From: an uncultured Peptococcaceae bacterium
GTDB lineage: Bacteria > Bacillota > Peptococcia > Peptococcales > Peptococcaceae
NCBI GenBank assembly: GCA_938044045.1
Contig: CALIQN010000032.1
Location: forward strand, 1 to 28,367
Direction of reading: 5' to 3'
Length of the DNA stretch: 28,367 nucleotides
The notes beneath the pieces were generated by a model, which saw only the letters and a program-made list of their open reading frames with translations, searched no databases and was not told the DNA's origin. Below, in pieces: positions 15,185 to 22,695 of this stretch. Numbering within the stretch: position 1 is the stretch's first letter; every line of letters begins with the position of its first letter. Both the position numbers and the translations under genes were made by a program.

Positions 15185-15645
15185 TTAAAAAACTTCTTCT
15201 GTAACAGTGAGATAGCGATTTGTGCCCTTAACAGCATAGACTTCAATATTTTTAGCCTTTATCATGTATGTTTTCTTGTTTTAATCACCTTTATAGAGAA
15301 TGTAGATGTGTAGACCATTACCACTAGGGCTGTACTCGATATAGCTAGTTGAAAAGTTTGAGACAATCCCTTAGCCCATGGTAGAAGCTTGCCACTCTCA
15401 AGGCAGTGGTCTAAATCAATGCCAAGAAATCCTTCGCTTACTCGCATTCCAATTCCACTAAAGCCTGATACTTTAGCAACAGCCTCTTCCAATAGTACAA
15501 AGTTACTAGGATTATCTGCAGATGCGTAAAGTCTTGTTTTAGCAGAATATGGTGGTTTGGTCTTTAGACCACCTTTTTCTTCATATCGCCATAGACAAAA
15601 GATAGATTTGTCATGGAGCGATTTAGAAATATTTTTATAGTTCAT
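15185..15645 (-). pseudogene. Plasmid/phage-type primase-polymerase relic (frameshifted)
   Basis: From the ATG at 15645 (AGAAGG ribosome binding site) the protein reads NISKSLHDKSIFCLWRYEE, KTKPPYSAKTRLYASADNPS, FSGIGMRVSEGFLGIDLDHC. This is the start of replication primases of the bifunctional primase/polymerase (AEP) type, with the catalytic Asp pair in GIDLDHC. Near 15345-15352 the frame shifts: homology continues in another frame as SYIEYSPSGNGLHIYILYKGD, the next primase motif (SGxGxH), then an in-frame stop, then IEVYAVKGTNRYLTVTEEVF and a stop at 15185. The helicase part is missing. It is a dead replication gene of a plasmid, phage or integrative element. The N-terminal 127 residues could still be translated. 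Confidence 0.7.
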
Positions 15646-15794
15646 TTCATTACCTTCTGTGTCACAAGTAAAAATATGCGGATGATTTTTAACCTGCTTT
15701 GAAATTTTTGAAGAAAGATTTTCTTCTACATACCTAAGGACTAAAGACGATGATTTTCCAGATATTTTAAGAATATTGTTTTATTCCTATTAGA

Positions 15795-15842
15795 TAGCCT
15801 TGAGAAAGAGATAAATCTGACAGTTTTAGAAAAATTATTTTT
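15795..15842. repeat. Imperfect direct repeat, copy A
   Basis: It begins TAGCCTTGAGAAAGAG, then has AAATCTGACAGTTTTA and an A/T tract ending in poly-T. It matches copy B at 15936-15980, 141 bases downstream: identical TAGCCTTGA, AAATCTGA and GTTT blocks with small gaps. Role unknown: regulatory site, or footprint of an earlier insertion or duplication. Confidence 0.5.
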
Positions 15843-15935
15843 TCTTCTATACATAAGCGAAGAAATATGCGTAATCGAACCCCTTAAAAAATAAAAAACT
15901 CTCAAAGCGGATCTTGAAGTAGTGCCTTCAATAGT

Positions 15936-15980
15936 TAGCCTTGAAAGATGGTGAAATCTGATGGTTTAAAAATATTTTTC
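15936..15980. repeat. Imperfect direct repeat, copy B
   Basis: It begins TAGCCTTGAAAGATGG, then AAATCTGATGGTTTA and AAAATATTTTTC, in the same orientation as copy A. It lies about 50 bases upstream of the extended -10 element of the XRE gene, close enough to be part of its control region. Confidence 0.5.
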
Positions 15981-16006
15981 AGGAAAAAATGCGAAATATT
16001 AGTATG

Positions 16007-16034
16007 GATATAATCACAGAAATGTTGATATAAT
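16007..16034 (+). promoter_or_regulatory. Promoter of the R-M operon with a doubled GATATAAT motif
   Basis: TGATATAAT at 16026-16034 is a perfect extended -10, 28 bases before the XRE start codon, with GGAGG at 16051-16055 as its ribosome binding site. A second GATATAAT lies exactly 20 bases upstream (16007-16014), two helical turns away. This could be a second -10 or half of an operator for the XRE protein. No good -35 is seen for either. Confidence 0.55.
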
Positions 16035-16061
16035 AGTTAAAAATATTGATGGAGGAAAATT

Positions 16062-16283
16062 ATGGCTGTAAGTTACAAAAGACTATTACATATGATGATT
16101 GAAAAAGATATTTCCAATCAAGACTTAATGCGAAATGCCAAGATTTCTGCAAATATAATTACAAAAATACGAAACGGGCAGTATATGGCTTTGGATAAGG
16201 TTGAAAGTATCTGTATGGCTTTAAACTGTACACCTAATGATATATTGGAATTCATACCGGAGGAGAAGATAAAACATGAATAA
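16062..16283 (+). CDS. XRE/Cro-CI family HTH regulator
   Basis: This 73-residue DNA-binding protein is a single lambda-repressor-like helix-turn-helix of the small YozG/Cro type. Helices 2-3 are readable as NQDLMRNAKISANIITKIRN (about residues 19-38), with the usual follow-up LDKVESICMALNCTPNDILEF. It has no other domain. It is the first gene of the R-M operon, overlaps the next gene by eight bases (ATGAATAA), and lies 28 bases behind an extended -10 with a doubled GATATAAT motif. By analogy with controller proteins of R-M systems and phage repressors, it probably represses or times expression of the operon. This role is inferred from position. Confidence 0.88.
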   Translation: MAVSYKRLLHMMIEKDISNQDLMRNAKISANIITKIRNGQYMALDKVESICMALNCTPNDILEFIPEEKIKHE

Positions 16284-17145
16284 TGAAATAAAATTATTTG
16301 AAGGAAACAAAATACGTTCTTCTTGGGATGAAGAAAAAGAAGAGTGGTACTTTAGTATTGTTGATATTATAGGAATTTTGACGGACAGTAAAAATCCAAG
16401 AAGATATTGGAGTGATCTTAAAAGAAAAATGAAAGATGAAGAAGGTGCAGTTCAACTGTACGAAAATATCGTACAGTTGAAATTGAAATCACCGGATGGA
16501 AAAATGCGTGAAACAGATGCCACTGATATGCAAGGAATATTTCGTATTATTCAGTCTGTCCCATCTCCTAAAGCAGAGCCTTTTAAGATGTGGCTTGCAG
16601 AAGTTGGAAAAGAAAGAATTGACGAAACAATTGACCCTGAACTTACCATAGATAGAGCTTTAGCAACATACTTGAAAAAAGGTTACACAAGAGAATGGAT
16701 TAATCAAAGATTACAAGCGATTCAGGTAAGAAAGGAACTTACAGACTCTTGGCAAAACCACGGGGTAAAAGAAGGCATGGAATATGCAATTCTGACCAAT
16801 GAAATTTCAAAGGCTTGGTCCGGAATGACCACAAGGCAGTATAAAGATTTAAAAGGTCTAAAAAAGGAAAACCTAAGGGATAATATGTCCACTACTGAAC
16901 TTATATTAAATATGCTGGCTGAAACTGCTACAAAGGATATTGCAGAATCTACTAATCCGCAAGGCTTGGAAGAAAATAAAAAAGTGGCTAAACGCGGTGG
17001 AAGCATTGCCGGCAATGCAAGAAAAGAAATAGAGACAGAAACAGGAAAACCTGTAATTACATCAAAAAATGCAATTGATTTTGGGAAGCTAATTGATGAT
17101 GTTACAAAAACAATAGATAAAGGAGATAAAAACAATGACAAGTAA
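16276..17145 (+). CDS. BRO-N domain / DinD-like protein (antirepressor type)
   Basis: This 289-residue protein starts with a BRO-N fold (NKIRSSWDEEKEEWYFSIVD and ILTDSKNPRRYW, about residues 11-45), as in phage antirepressors. The rest matches the DinD-like type: IIQSVPSPKAEPFKMWLAEV, RKELTDSWQNHGVKEGMEYA, KDLKGLKKENLRDNMS and a final GGSIAGNARKEIETETGKPV segment. E. coli DinD is SOS-induced and affects RecA activity; phage BRO-N proteins relieve repression. Here it sits between the XRE regulator and mod, overlapping both (8 and 11 bases), so it may antagonise the XRE protein or respond to DNA damage; this is inference. A 13-bp perfect inverted repeat lies within its coding sequence. Codon use is AT-rich like the rest of the island. 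Confidence 0.85.
   Translation: MNNEIKLFEGNKIRSSWDEEKEEWYFSIVDIIGILTDSKNPRRYWSDLKRKMKDEEGAVQLYENIVQLKLKSPDGKMRETDATDMQGIFRIIQSVPSPKAEPFKMWLAEVGKERIDETIDPELTIDRALATYLKKGYTREWINQRLQAIQVRKELTDSWQNHGVKEGMEYAILTNEISKAWSGMTTRQYKDLKGLKKENLRDNMSTTELILNMLAETATKDIAESTNPQGLEENKKVAKRGGSIAGNARKEIETETGKPVITSKNAIDFGKLIDDVTKTIDKGDKNNDK
16451..16481. repeat. Perfect inverted repeat inside the BRO-N/DinD-like gene
   Basis: TTCAACTGTACGA (16451-16463) and its exact complement at 16469-16481 flank a five-base spacer. It encodes the VQLYENIVQLK segment. There is no T-tract, so it is not a simple terminator. It could be an mRNA hairpin that tunes downstream translation, or a protein-binding site. Confidence 0.7.
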
Positions 17146-18733
17146 CCAGAAGCTTGAGCTTACTTGGTTTGGTAAAGATAAAGAAGTAAAAATAGAACCT
17201 AGAATTTTGATTGAAAACAAGGAGTTATCCAATATAGAAAACAACCCCAATACAGAAAATATGATTATTCATGGAGATAATTTGCTTGCGTTGAAAGCTT
17301 TAGAACAAAAATATTCAGGACAGGTTAAATGTATCTACATCGATCCGCCTTATAATACTGGTTCGGCATTTGAACATTATGATGATAACCTTGAACACTC
17401 TACATGGTTATCACTGATGAAACCAAGACTTGAAATTTTAAGAAATTTACTTTCTGATGATGGGTCTATTTGGATAAGTATTGATGATGATGAAGGACAT
17501 TATTTAAAAGTACTTTGTGATGAAATTTTGGGCAGAAAAAATTATATAAATACGGTCATATGGGAAAAGAAATATTCCCCTCAAAATGATGCCAAATGGC
17601 TATCTGATAATCACGATTTTATTTTGGTCTATGCAAAAAATAAAGATGTTTGGAGACCAAACTTATTACCAAGAAGTGCAGAGATGAATTCAAGATATAA
17701 AAATCCTGATAATGATCCAAGAGGCGATTGGAAATCAGGAGATCTTTCGGTTAGAACCTATAATGCAGAATACGATTATCCTATTACTACACCAAGTGGC
17801 AGAATAGTAAATCCCCCAGCTGGAAGATGTTGGAGATGTTCAAAAGAAAGATTTGCTGAATTGGTATCAGAAAATAGAGTTTGGTTTGGAAAAGATGGGA
17901 ATAATGTTCCATCAATAAAAAGATTTTTAACAGATGTTAAACAAGGAATGACATCAATGACAATATGGAAATATACCGAAGTTGGACATACTCAAGATGC
18001 GATGAAGGAATCTAAATCTATAAATTCAGCATCTGTTTTTGGTACGCCCAAGCCAGAACGCCTAATCGAACAAGTACTTACACTTGGAAGTAACGAAAGT
18101 GATTTAGTCCTTGACTCATTCCTTGGATCAGGTACGACTGCAGCTGTCGCTCACAAAATGGGACGAAAGTATATTGGTATAGAAATGGGCGACCACGCCT
18201 ATACCCACTGTAAAGTGCGTCTTGATAAAGTGATTGATGGAAGTGATCAGGGCGGTATTTCTAAGTCCGTAAACTGGCAAGGTGGCGGTGCCTATAAGTT
18301 TTATGAACTCGCTCCTACGCTAATTAATAAAGATGATTTCGATGAGTATGTAATCAATAAAGAATACGATGCTGATATGTTGGCTTCTGCTGTTGCACTT
18401 CATGAAGGCTTTACTTATGAGCCGGATAGTGAGATTTTTTGGAAACAGTCCAAGGGAAATGAATCATCATACCTGTTTGTAACCACAAGACACTTAAATC
18501 AGTCATATTTGAATTCCATAAAATCAACCATGGAAGATGGAGAATATTTAATTATTGCTTGCAAGTCTTTTGAAAATGGATTGGATAAGCTATATTCAAA
18601 TATCACCATTAAGAAAATCCCCCAAATGCTACTTTCAAGATGTGAGTTTGATAAAGACGATTATAATTTAAATATAGTAAATCCACCACTTTATGAAGAT
18701 GAAGATGAAGAGGAGGAAAATGAAAATGAATAA
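17135..18733 (+). CDS. mod: Type III restriction-modification system, Mod (adenine N6 methyltransferase)
   Basis: Mod recognises the target sequence, methylates adenine using SAM, and forms the complex needed by Res. The order of motifs, catalytic DPPY (D70-Y73, in IYIDPPYNTGS) before the SAM-binding FxGxG (SFLGSGTTAA, about 328-336), marks a beta-class amino-methyltransferase. MIIHGDNLLALKAL precedes motif IV as usual. The central region of about 140-300 (WEKKYSPQND to the HTQDAMKE segment) is the probable target-recognition part. Length is 532 residues. The C-terminus is an acidic repeat (DEDEEEENENE) whose DNA also supplies the AGGAGG used by res. The start overlaps the previous gene by 11 bases, preceded by AAAGGAGA; the stop overlaps res by 8. 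The recognition sequence cannot be read from the sequence. Confidence 0.95.
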   Translation: MTSNQKLELTWFGKDKEVKIEPRILIENKELSNIENNPNTENMIIHGDNLLALKALEQKYSGQVKCIYIDPPYNTGSAFEHYDDNLEHSTWLSLMKPRLEILRNLLSDDGSIWISIDDDEGHYLKVLCDEILGRKNYINTVIWEKKYSPQNDAKWLSDNHDFILVYAKNKDVWRPNLLPRSAEMNSRYKNPDNDPRGDWKSGDLSVRTYNAEYDYPITTPSGRIVNPPAGRCWRCSKERFAELVSENRVWFGKDGNNVPSIKRFLTDVKQGMTSMTIWKYTEVGHTQDAMKESKSINSASVFGTPKPERLIEQVLTLGSNESDLVLDSFLGSGTTAAVAHKMGRKYIGIEMGDHAYTHCKVRLDKVIDGSDQGGISKSVNWQGGGAYKFYELAPTLINKDDFDEYVINKEYDADMLASAVALHEGFTYEPDSEIFWKQSKGNESSYLFVTTRHLNQSYLNSIKSTMEDGEYLIIACKSFENGLDKLYSNITIKKIPQMLLSRCEFDKDDYNLNIVNPPLYEDEDEEEENENE

Positions 18734-21392
18734 TAGATTTCCTCAATATACAACTGATTATATTAGTGGCGTAATGTCACTAAGAAAACCACAGAAACAG
18801 TCTCTTAAAATTTTAGAAGAGATTATGACTTCTATAAATATAAAAAAAGGTATGAACCTAAAGGTTGCACTTGGTGGAGTTCATGCTCTTTACCCTATTT
18901 GCTCTGATTTTGAACGCGACTTTATGTCTATTACCTTTGCTCTTGCAACAGGTGTAGGTAAAACAAGGCTGATGGGTGCCTTTATTGCCTATTTATATAC
19001 ACAGCATGACATAAAGAACTTTTTTGTTGTAGCACCGAACACGACTATTTATGAAAAGCTAAAAAAGGATTTATCAGACCAGTCAAATCCTAAGTATGTA
19101 TTTAAGGGCTTAGGCTGTTTTCATACTGCTCCACAGATTATTACAGATGATGACTACAAATCAAGACAGATAAGCTTGTTTGAATCAGATATAAGAATAT
19201 TTGTATTTAACATTGATAAATTTAACAAAGAAGAATCTAACATGAAAAAAATCAATGAATTCATAGGAGATTCTTTCTATCAGTACTTAGCAAATCTTCC
19301 TGATTTGGTTCTGATAATGGATGAATCCCACCATTACAGGGCAAAGAAAGGTATGGAGGCTATCAATGAGCTGAACCCACTTTTGGGCTTAGAGCTCACA
19401 GCTACACCTATTGTAACTTCCGGTTCAAAACAGATGCCTTTTAAGAATGTGGTTTATGAATATCCACTTTCTAAAGCTATCGAAGACGGCTACACTCGTA
19501 CACCATTTGCAGGAACAAGATCTGATATTAACTTCTATAATTTTGGGGAGGAAGAACTTGATAAAATCATGCTGATTGATGGTTTAAAACTGCATGAAAG
19601 AGCAAAAATGGAACTTGAAGCGTATGCCTTAAATAACTCTACTGATGAAAAGCCTATTCGAAAAGTCAAACCATTCATGATGGTGGTGTGTAAAGACACA
19701 GACCATGCAAAATGGGTTGAAGATTATATTAAATCAGATGAATTTGAAGGTGGAGCATATAGAAATAAAACAATAATAGTTCACTCTAAGCAAAAAGGGG
19801 CTGAAAGTGAAGCAAACACTAAGCTACTACTTGAAGTTGAAGATTATGATAATCCGGTCGAAATTGTTATTCATGTAGATATGCTAAAGGAAGGCTGGGA
19901 TGTAAATAATCTTTATACTATTGTTCCTCTTAGAACTGCAGCATCTAAGGTGCTGAGAGAACAGATGGTAGGTAGAGGTTTAAGACTTCCCTATGGTAAA
20001 AGAACTGGAAATGAAATCGTTGATGCAGTCTATCTTACGGCACACGATAAATTTCAGGATATTATAAATGAAGCACAAAAAGGAGATTCTATATTTAAAG
20101 CAGGTAATATTATTAAGGTTGAAGAGATAGAAGAAAATATCTCAAGTTCACAGATTTCATGGGATTTTGAACCTCATGAGGTTCGTGAAGAAGCCTATTC
20201 TACTTATGGAATTTCTAAAAACGAGAAAAGTGATGAATTAATAGACAAAGCTGTTAGCTTAGTCAAAGAAGAAGTCGCTAAGGAAATTACTGCATCAAAA
20301 AAAGTAGAAATTTCAAAAGAACAGAAGAAAAAAATTGCTGATAAGGTAGCCTATAAAATCAAAGAAGATAAAGATTTGAGCGAAGTTTTTAAAGAAAATG
20401 AAAATCCATTTTATCATTGGCTTGATAACACAGTAGAAGAAACGCATCAAACTGCAAAAGAAAAGTTTATCCCTATTCCTAGGCTCAAAGTAACAGATGA
20501 AGGCGTGGTAGAATATGGTTTTGTTGATTTTGATTTAGATTTAAGTGAATTCAAACATGCTCCAATTAGAAATGATTTACTGATTCAAAATCTTGAAGAC
20601 TTATCAGATTTACAAAGAATAGATGGAGCTGCAATTGACTTTGATGGATATAATCCTAAAAAGGTAATTTTGGAACTACTAAGGACTAAACCAGAGATTG
20701 ATTATGAGAAGTGTTCTACGCTACTTTTCAAATTGATTTCACAAGTAGTGAATCACTATGAAAATAGGTACGATACTAACTTGATGCAAAATATCGTTAT
20801 GATGAATAAAAAAGACATAGCGAATAAAATCTATCATCAGATGATGCAGGATAATCATTTTTATTGTGAAAATGGATTTATCAAGTATTCCGTAATGGAT
20901 ACTAGGGAATATAATTTAACGCAAACTTATACATGGGATAAGAAGCTAAATTTGTATGAAAGCTATGATGGAAATATTAAATCCATATTATTTGATGGAA
21001 TAAAAAAAGGAGTTTTTGATACCGCAAAGTTTGATAGTTTTCCTGAACTTCTTTTAGCAAGGGTACTTGAAAATGATAAAGATGTAATTAACTGGCTAAG
21101 ACCTGCACAAACTGAATTTAACATTACTTACAATAGAGGAAGGCATTATATTCCGGACTTTGTTGTGGAAACTTCTGATAGTTTTTTTGTGGTAGAAGTA
21201 AAAGGCGAAGATAAAATTAATGATGCAGATGTTATTGCAAAAGGTAAAAAAGCAGCGATGTTCTGTGAAGTAGTAAGCAGCTGGTCAAAAGCAAATAACA
21301 AGAAAGAATGGAAGTATGTATTTATTCCATCTAAACAAATATTACCGACATCATCTTTCGATAATTTAATTAATAGATTTACTGAGGTTTAG
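18726..21392 (+). CDS. res: Type III restriction-modification system, Res (helicase-endonuclease)
   Basis: Res is the ATP-dependent translocating and cleaving subunit, working with Mod. SF2 motifs are complete: Walker A LATGVGKT (about 73-80), motif II MDESHH (198-203), motif III ELTATP (about 223-228), and motif VI QMVGRGLRLPYG further on. The C-terminal nuclease domain carries the type III PD-(D/E)xK site: YIPDFVVE with D811, then VVEVKG with E824 and K826. The 888 residues are a normal length. The open frame extends upstream to 18693, giving a lysine-rich run, but AGGAGG at 18711-18716 and spacing favour the ATG at 18726, overlapping the mod stop by eight bases. No frameshift is seen, so the system looks intact. 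Confidence 0.95.
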   Translation: MNNRFPQYTTDYISGVMSLRKPQKQSLKILEEIMTSINIKKGMNLKVALGGVHALYPICSDFERDFMSITFALATGVGKTRLMGAFIAYLYTQHDIKNFFVVAPNTTIYEKLKKDLSDQSNPKYVFKGLGCFHTAPQIITDDDYKSRQISLFESDIRIFVFNIDKFNKEESNMKKINEFIGDSFYQYLANLPDLVLIMDESHHYRAKKGMEAINELNPLLGLELTATPIVTSGSKQMPFKNVVYEYPLSKAIEDGYTRTPFAGTRSDINFYNFGEEELDKIMLIDGLKLHERAKMELEAYALNNSTDEKPIRKVKPFMMVVCKDTDHAKWVEDYIKSDEFEGGAYRNKTIIVHSKQKGAESEANTKLLLEVEDYDNPVEIVIHVDMLKEGWDVNNLYTIVPLRTAASKVLREQMVGRGLRLPYGKRTGNEIVDAVYLTAHDKFQDIINEAQKGDSIFKAGNIIKVEEIEENISSSQISWDFEPHEVREEAYSTYGISKNEKSDELIDKAVSLVKEEVAKEITASKKVEISKEQKKKIADKVAYKIKEDKDLSEVFKENENPFYHWLDNTVEETHQTAKEKFIPIPRLKVTDEGVVEYGFVDFDLDLSEFKHAPIRNDLLIQNLEDLSDLQRIDGAAIDFDGYNPKKVILELLRTKPEIDYEKCSTLLFKLISQVVNHYENRYDTNLMQNIVMMNKKDIANKIYHQMMQDNHFYCENGFIKYSVMDTREYNLTQTYTWDKKLNLYESYDGNIKSILFDGIKKGVFDTAKFDSFPELLLARVLENDKDVINWLRPAQTEFNITYNRGRHYIPDFVVETSDSFFVVEVKGEDKINDADVIAKGKKAAMFCEVVSSWSKANNKKEWKYVFIPSKQILPTSSFDNLINRFTEV

Positions 21393-21393
21393 C

Positions 21394-22563
21394 ATGAATT
21401 TAGAAAATTATATAGAATCGCAGTATCGTGAAATTTATCCTTATCTAAACATTGAGTTTATTGACCTATATAAATGTTTCAAGTCACAAAAATTACAAGA
21501 GATTTTTGCGACTATACATCATCTTTGTGTTGAAAATTATAATTTAATGAATCAAAGGCTTCCAACTGGAGAATACGGGGATCATTTTTGGGCTGATCCA
21601 AGTAGAAAATTAATTCTTGCTATTGATACAGCTTTAGATATGCAAAGAACATTGAAGGATTCTGAATATGCCTTTGAAATAGTTGATTATTATAATGAAG
21701 TATTTAAAAAATCAGGAGAATTTCTTTCTAGTAGCGGAGGTAGTCAAATGCCCCCGAATATGGAAAAAATCGAAATATACTATACAATGCCAATAATAAT
21801 CCCTGCAAATACAATAAAGATTAATTCAGGACATTCAGGGAAAAATATTGAGCTAAGACTAATAGGCGAAGGCTCATATGCACAGGTTTTTTCTTTCTTT
21901 GACGATTATTATAATAGAAAATTTGTTTTGAAAAGAGCAAAAAAAGATTTAAATGGAAAGGAAGTTACCCGATTTAAGCAAGAATTTGAACAAATGAATT
22001 CACTTTCATCGCCATATATCGTTGAAGTCTACAAATATGAAAATGATACTAATGAATATATCATGGAATTTATGGACTGCACTTTAGATAAATATATCGA
22101 AAAAAACAATTCTAAACTAACACAGAATGACAGGAAATTAATTGCAAATCAAATTTTGAGAGCATTTAGATATATTCATTCAAAAGGGTTGCTTCATAGA
22201 GATATAAGTCCAAAAAATATCTTATTAAAGAAGTATGATGATGTTAGCGTAATAAAAGTTTCGGATTTTGGTTTGGTCAAAGTTCCAGATAGTAATTTAA
22301 CTACAATAAATACAGAATTTAAAGGATATTTCAATGATCCAAGACTACTAACTGAAGGCTTCTGTAACTATGGGATTTTACACGAAACATTTGCAATTAC
22401 TAGGATAATATATTTTGTAATGTCAGGTAAAACTAGAATAGGCAATATAAAAGATACTAATCTATCTTCTTTTGTAAATAAGGGACTATCAGCAAATTTA
22501 TCGGAAAGATTTCAATCAGTAGATGAAATGATGAGCGCAGTAAAAGAATTATATTTTCAATAA
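21394..22563 (+). CDS. Hanks-type Ser/Thr protein kinase with unknown N-terminal domain
   Basis: This 389-residue soluble protein has a C-terminal kinase domain (about 152-389): glycine loop GEGSYAQV (158-165), ATP-anchoring K180 (FVLKRAK), catalytic loop HRDISPKN with D270 and N275, and DFG 291-293. All residues needed for phosphotransfer are present. The activation segment is short and ends in DPR (315-317) rather than APE, and E331 stands where the alpha-F Asp is usual. Residues 1-150 form a mainly helical domain I do not recognise (YGDHFWADPSRKLILAIDTA). There is no membrane helix or PASTA repeat, so it is not a cell-wall PknB-type kinase. Its ATG lies one base after the res stop, so it belongs to the R-M operon. 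A defence-related role is inferred. Confidence 0.92.
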   Translation: MNLENYIESQYREIYPYLNIEFIDLYKCFKSQKLQEIFATIHHLCVENYNLMNQRLPTGEYGDHFWADPSRKLILAIDTALDMQRTLKDSEYAFEIVDYYNEVFKKSGEFLSSSGGSQMPPNMEKIEIYYTMPIIIPANTIKINSGHSGKNIELRLIGEGSYAQVFSFFDDYYNRKFVLKRAKKDLNGKEVTRFKQEFEQMNSLSSPYIVEVYKYENDTNEYIMEFMDCTLDKYIEKNNSKLTQNDRKLIANQILRAFRYIHSKGLLHRDISPKNILLKKYDDVSVIKVSDFGLVKVPDSNLTTINTEFKGYFNDPRLLTEGFCNYGILHETFAITRIIYFVMSGKTRIGNIKDTNLSSFVNKGLSANLSERFQSVDEMMSAVKELYFQ

Positions 22564-22571
22564 TTACAAGA

Positions 22572-22623
22572 AAACGACCATACAGGAGCATTTCCTACTC
22601 TTGCATGGTCGTTTATTTTTTTT
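22572..22623 (+). terminator. Terminator of the R-M operon
   Basis: AAACGACCAT (22572-22581) pairs with ATGGTCGTTT (22605-22614), with an inner stem CAGGAG/CTCTTG, followed by ATTTTTTTTT. It begins nine bases past the kinase stop. Read on the minus strand it also has a weaker T-tract and could back up termination of topB. Confidence 0.88.
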
Positions 22624-22695
22624 ACCGCTTAAAGGCTATCAGTTAAACTTGATTTTCATAAATCCCTAACTGAACACCTCCTATAGGGGCTTTTT

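Larger units (their letters stand above)
15646..15994. other. Noncoding spacer with direct repeat, left of the R-M operon
   Basis: No complete gene is found here. An open minus-strand frame without a start codon continues upstream of the primase relic to about 15778 (ISGKSSSLVLRYVEENLSSK and on), probably further debris. The rest is AT-rich, holds two copies of an imperfect direct repeat, and leads into the promoter of the XRE gene. Confidence 0.4.

Noticed and set aside
16722..17141. 139-codon minus-strand frame opposite the BRO-N/DinD-like gene
   Set aside because: It is an antisense shadow of a gene with clear homology motifs; the serine/phenylalanine-rich content is typical of such shadows.
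14829..22691. Similar motifs at both island edges: AGCCCCCTAGGTGTT (14829-14843, plus) and AGCCCCTATAGGAGGTGTT (22691-22673, minus) as possible attachment sites
   Set aside because: They are in opposite orientation, differ by a four-base gap, and the right copy lies beyond the operon terminator next to topB. Site-specific integration would leave equal direct repeats.
22640..22691. AGGAGGTG on the minus strand after topB followed by ATG and six codons, as a small or truncated gene
   Set aside because: Spacing to the ATG is about 15 bases and the frame ends after six codons. It may be a remnant but cannot be supported as a gene.
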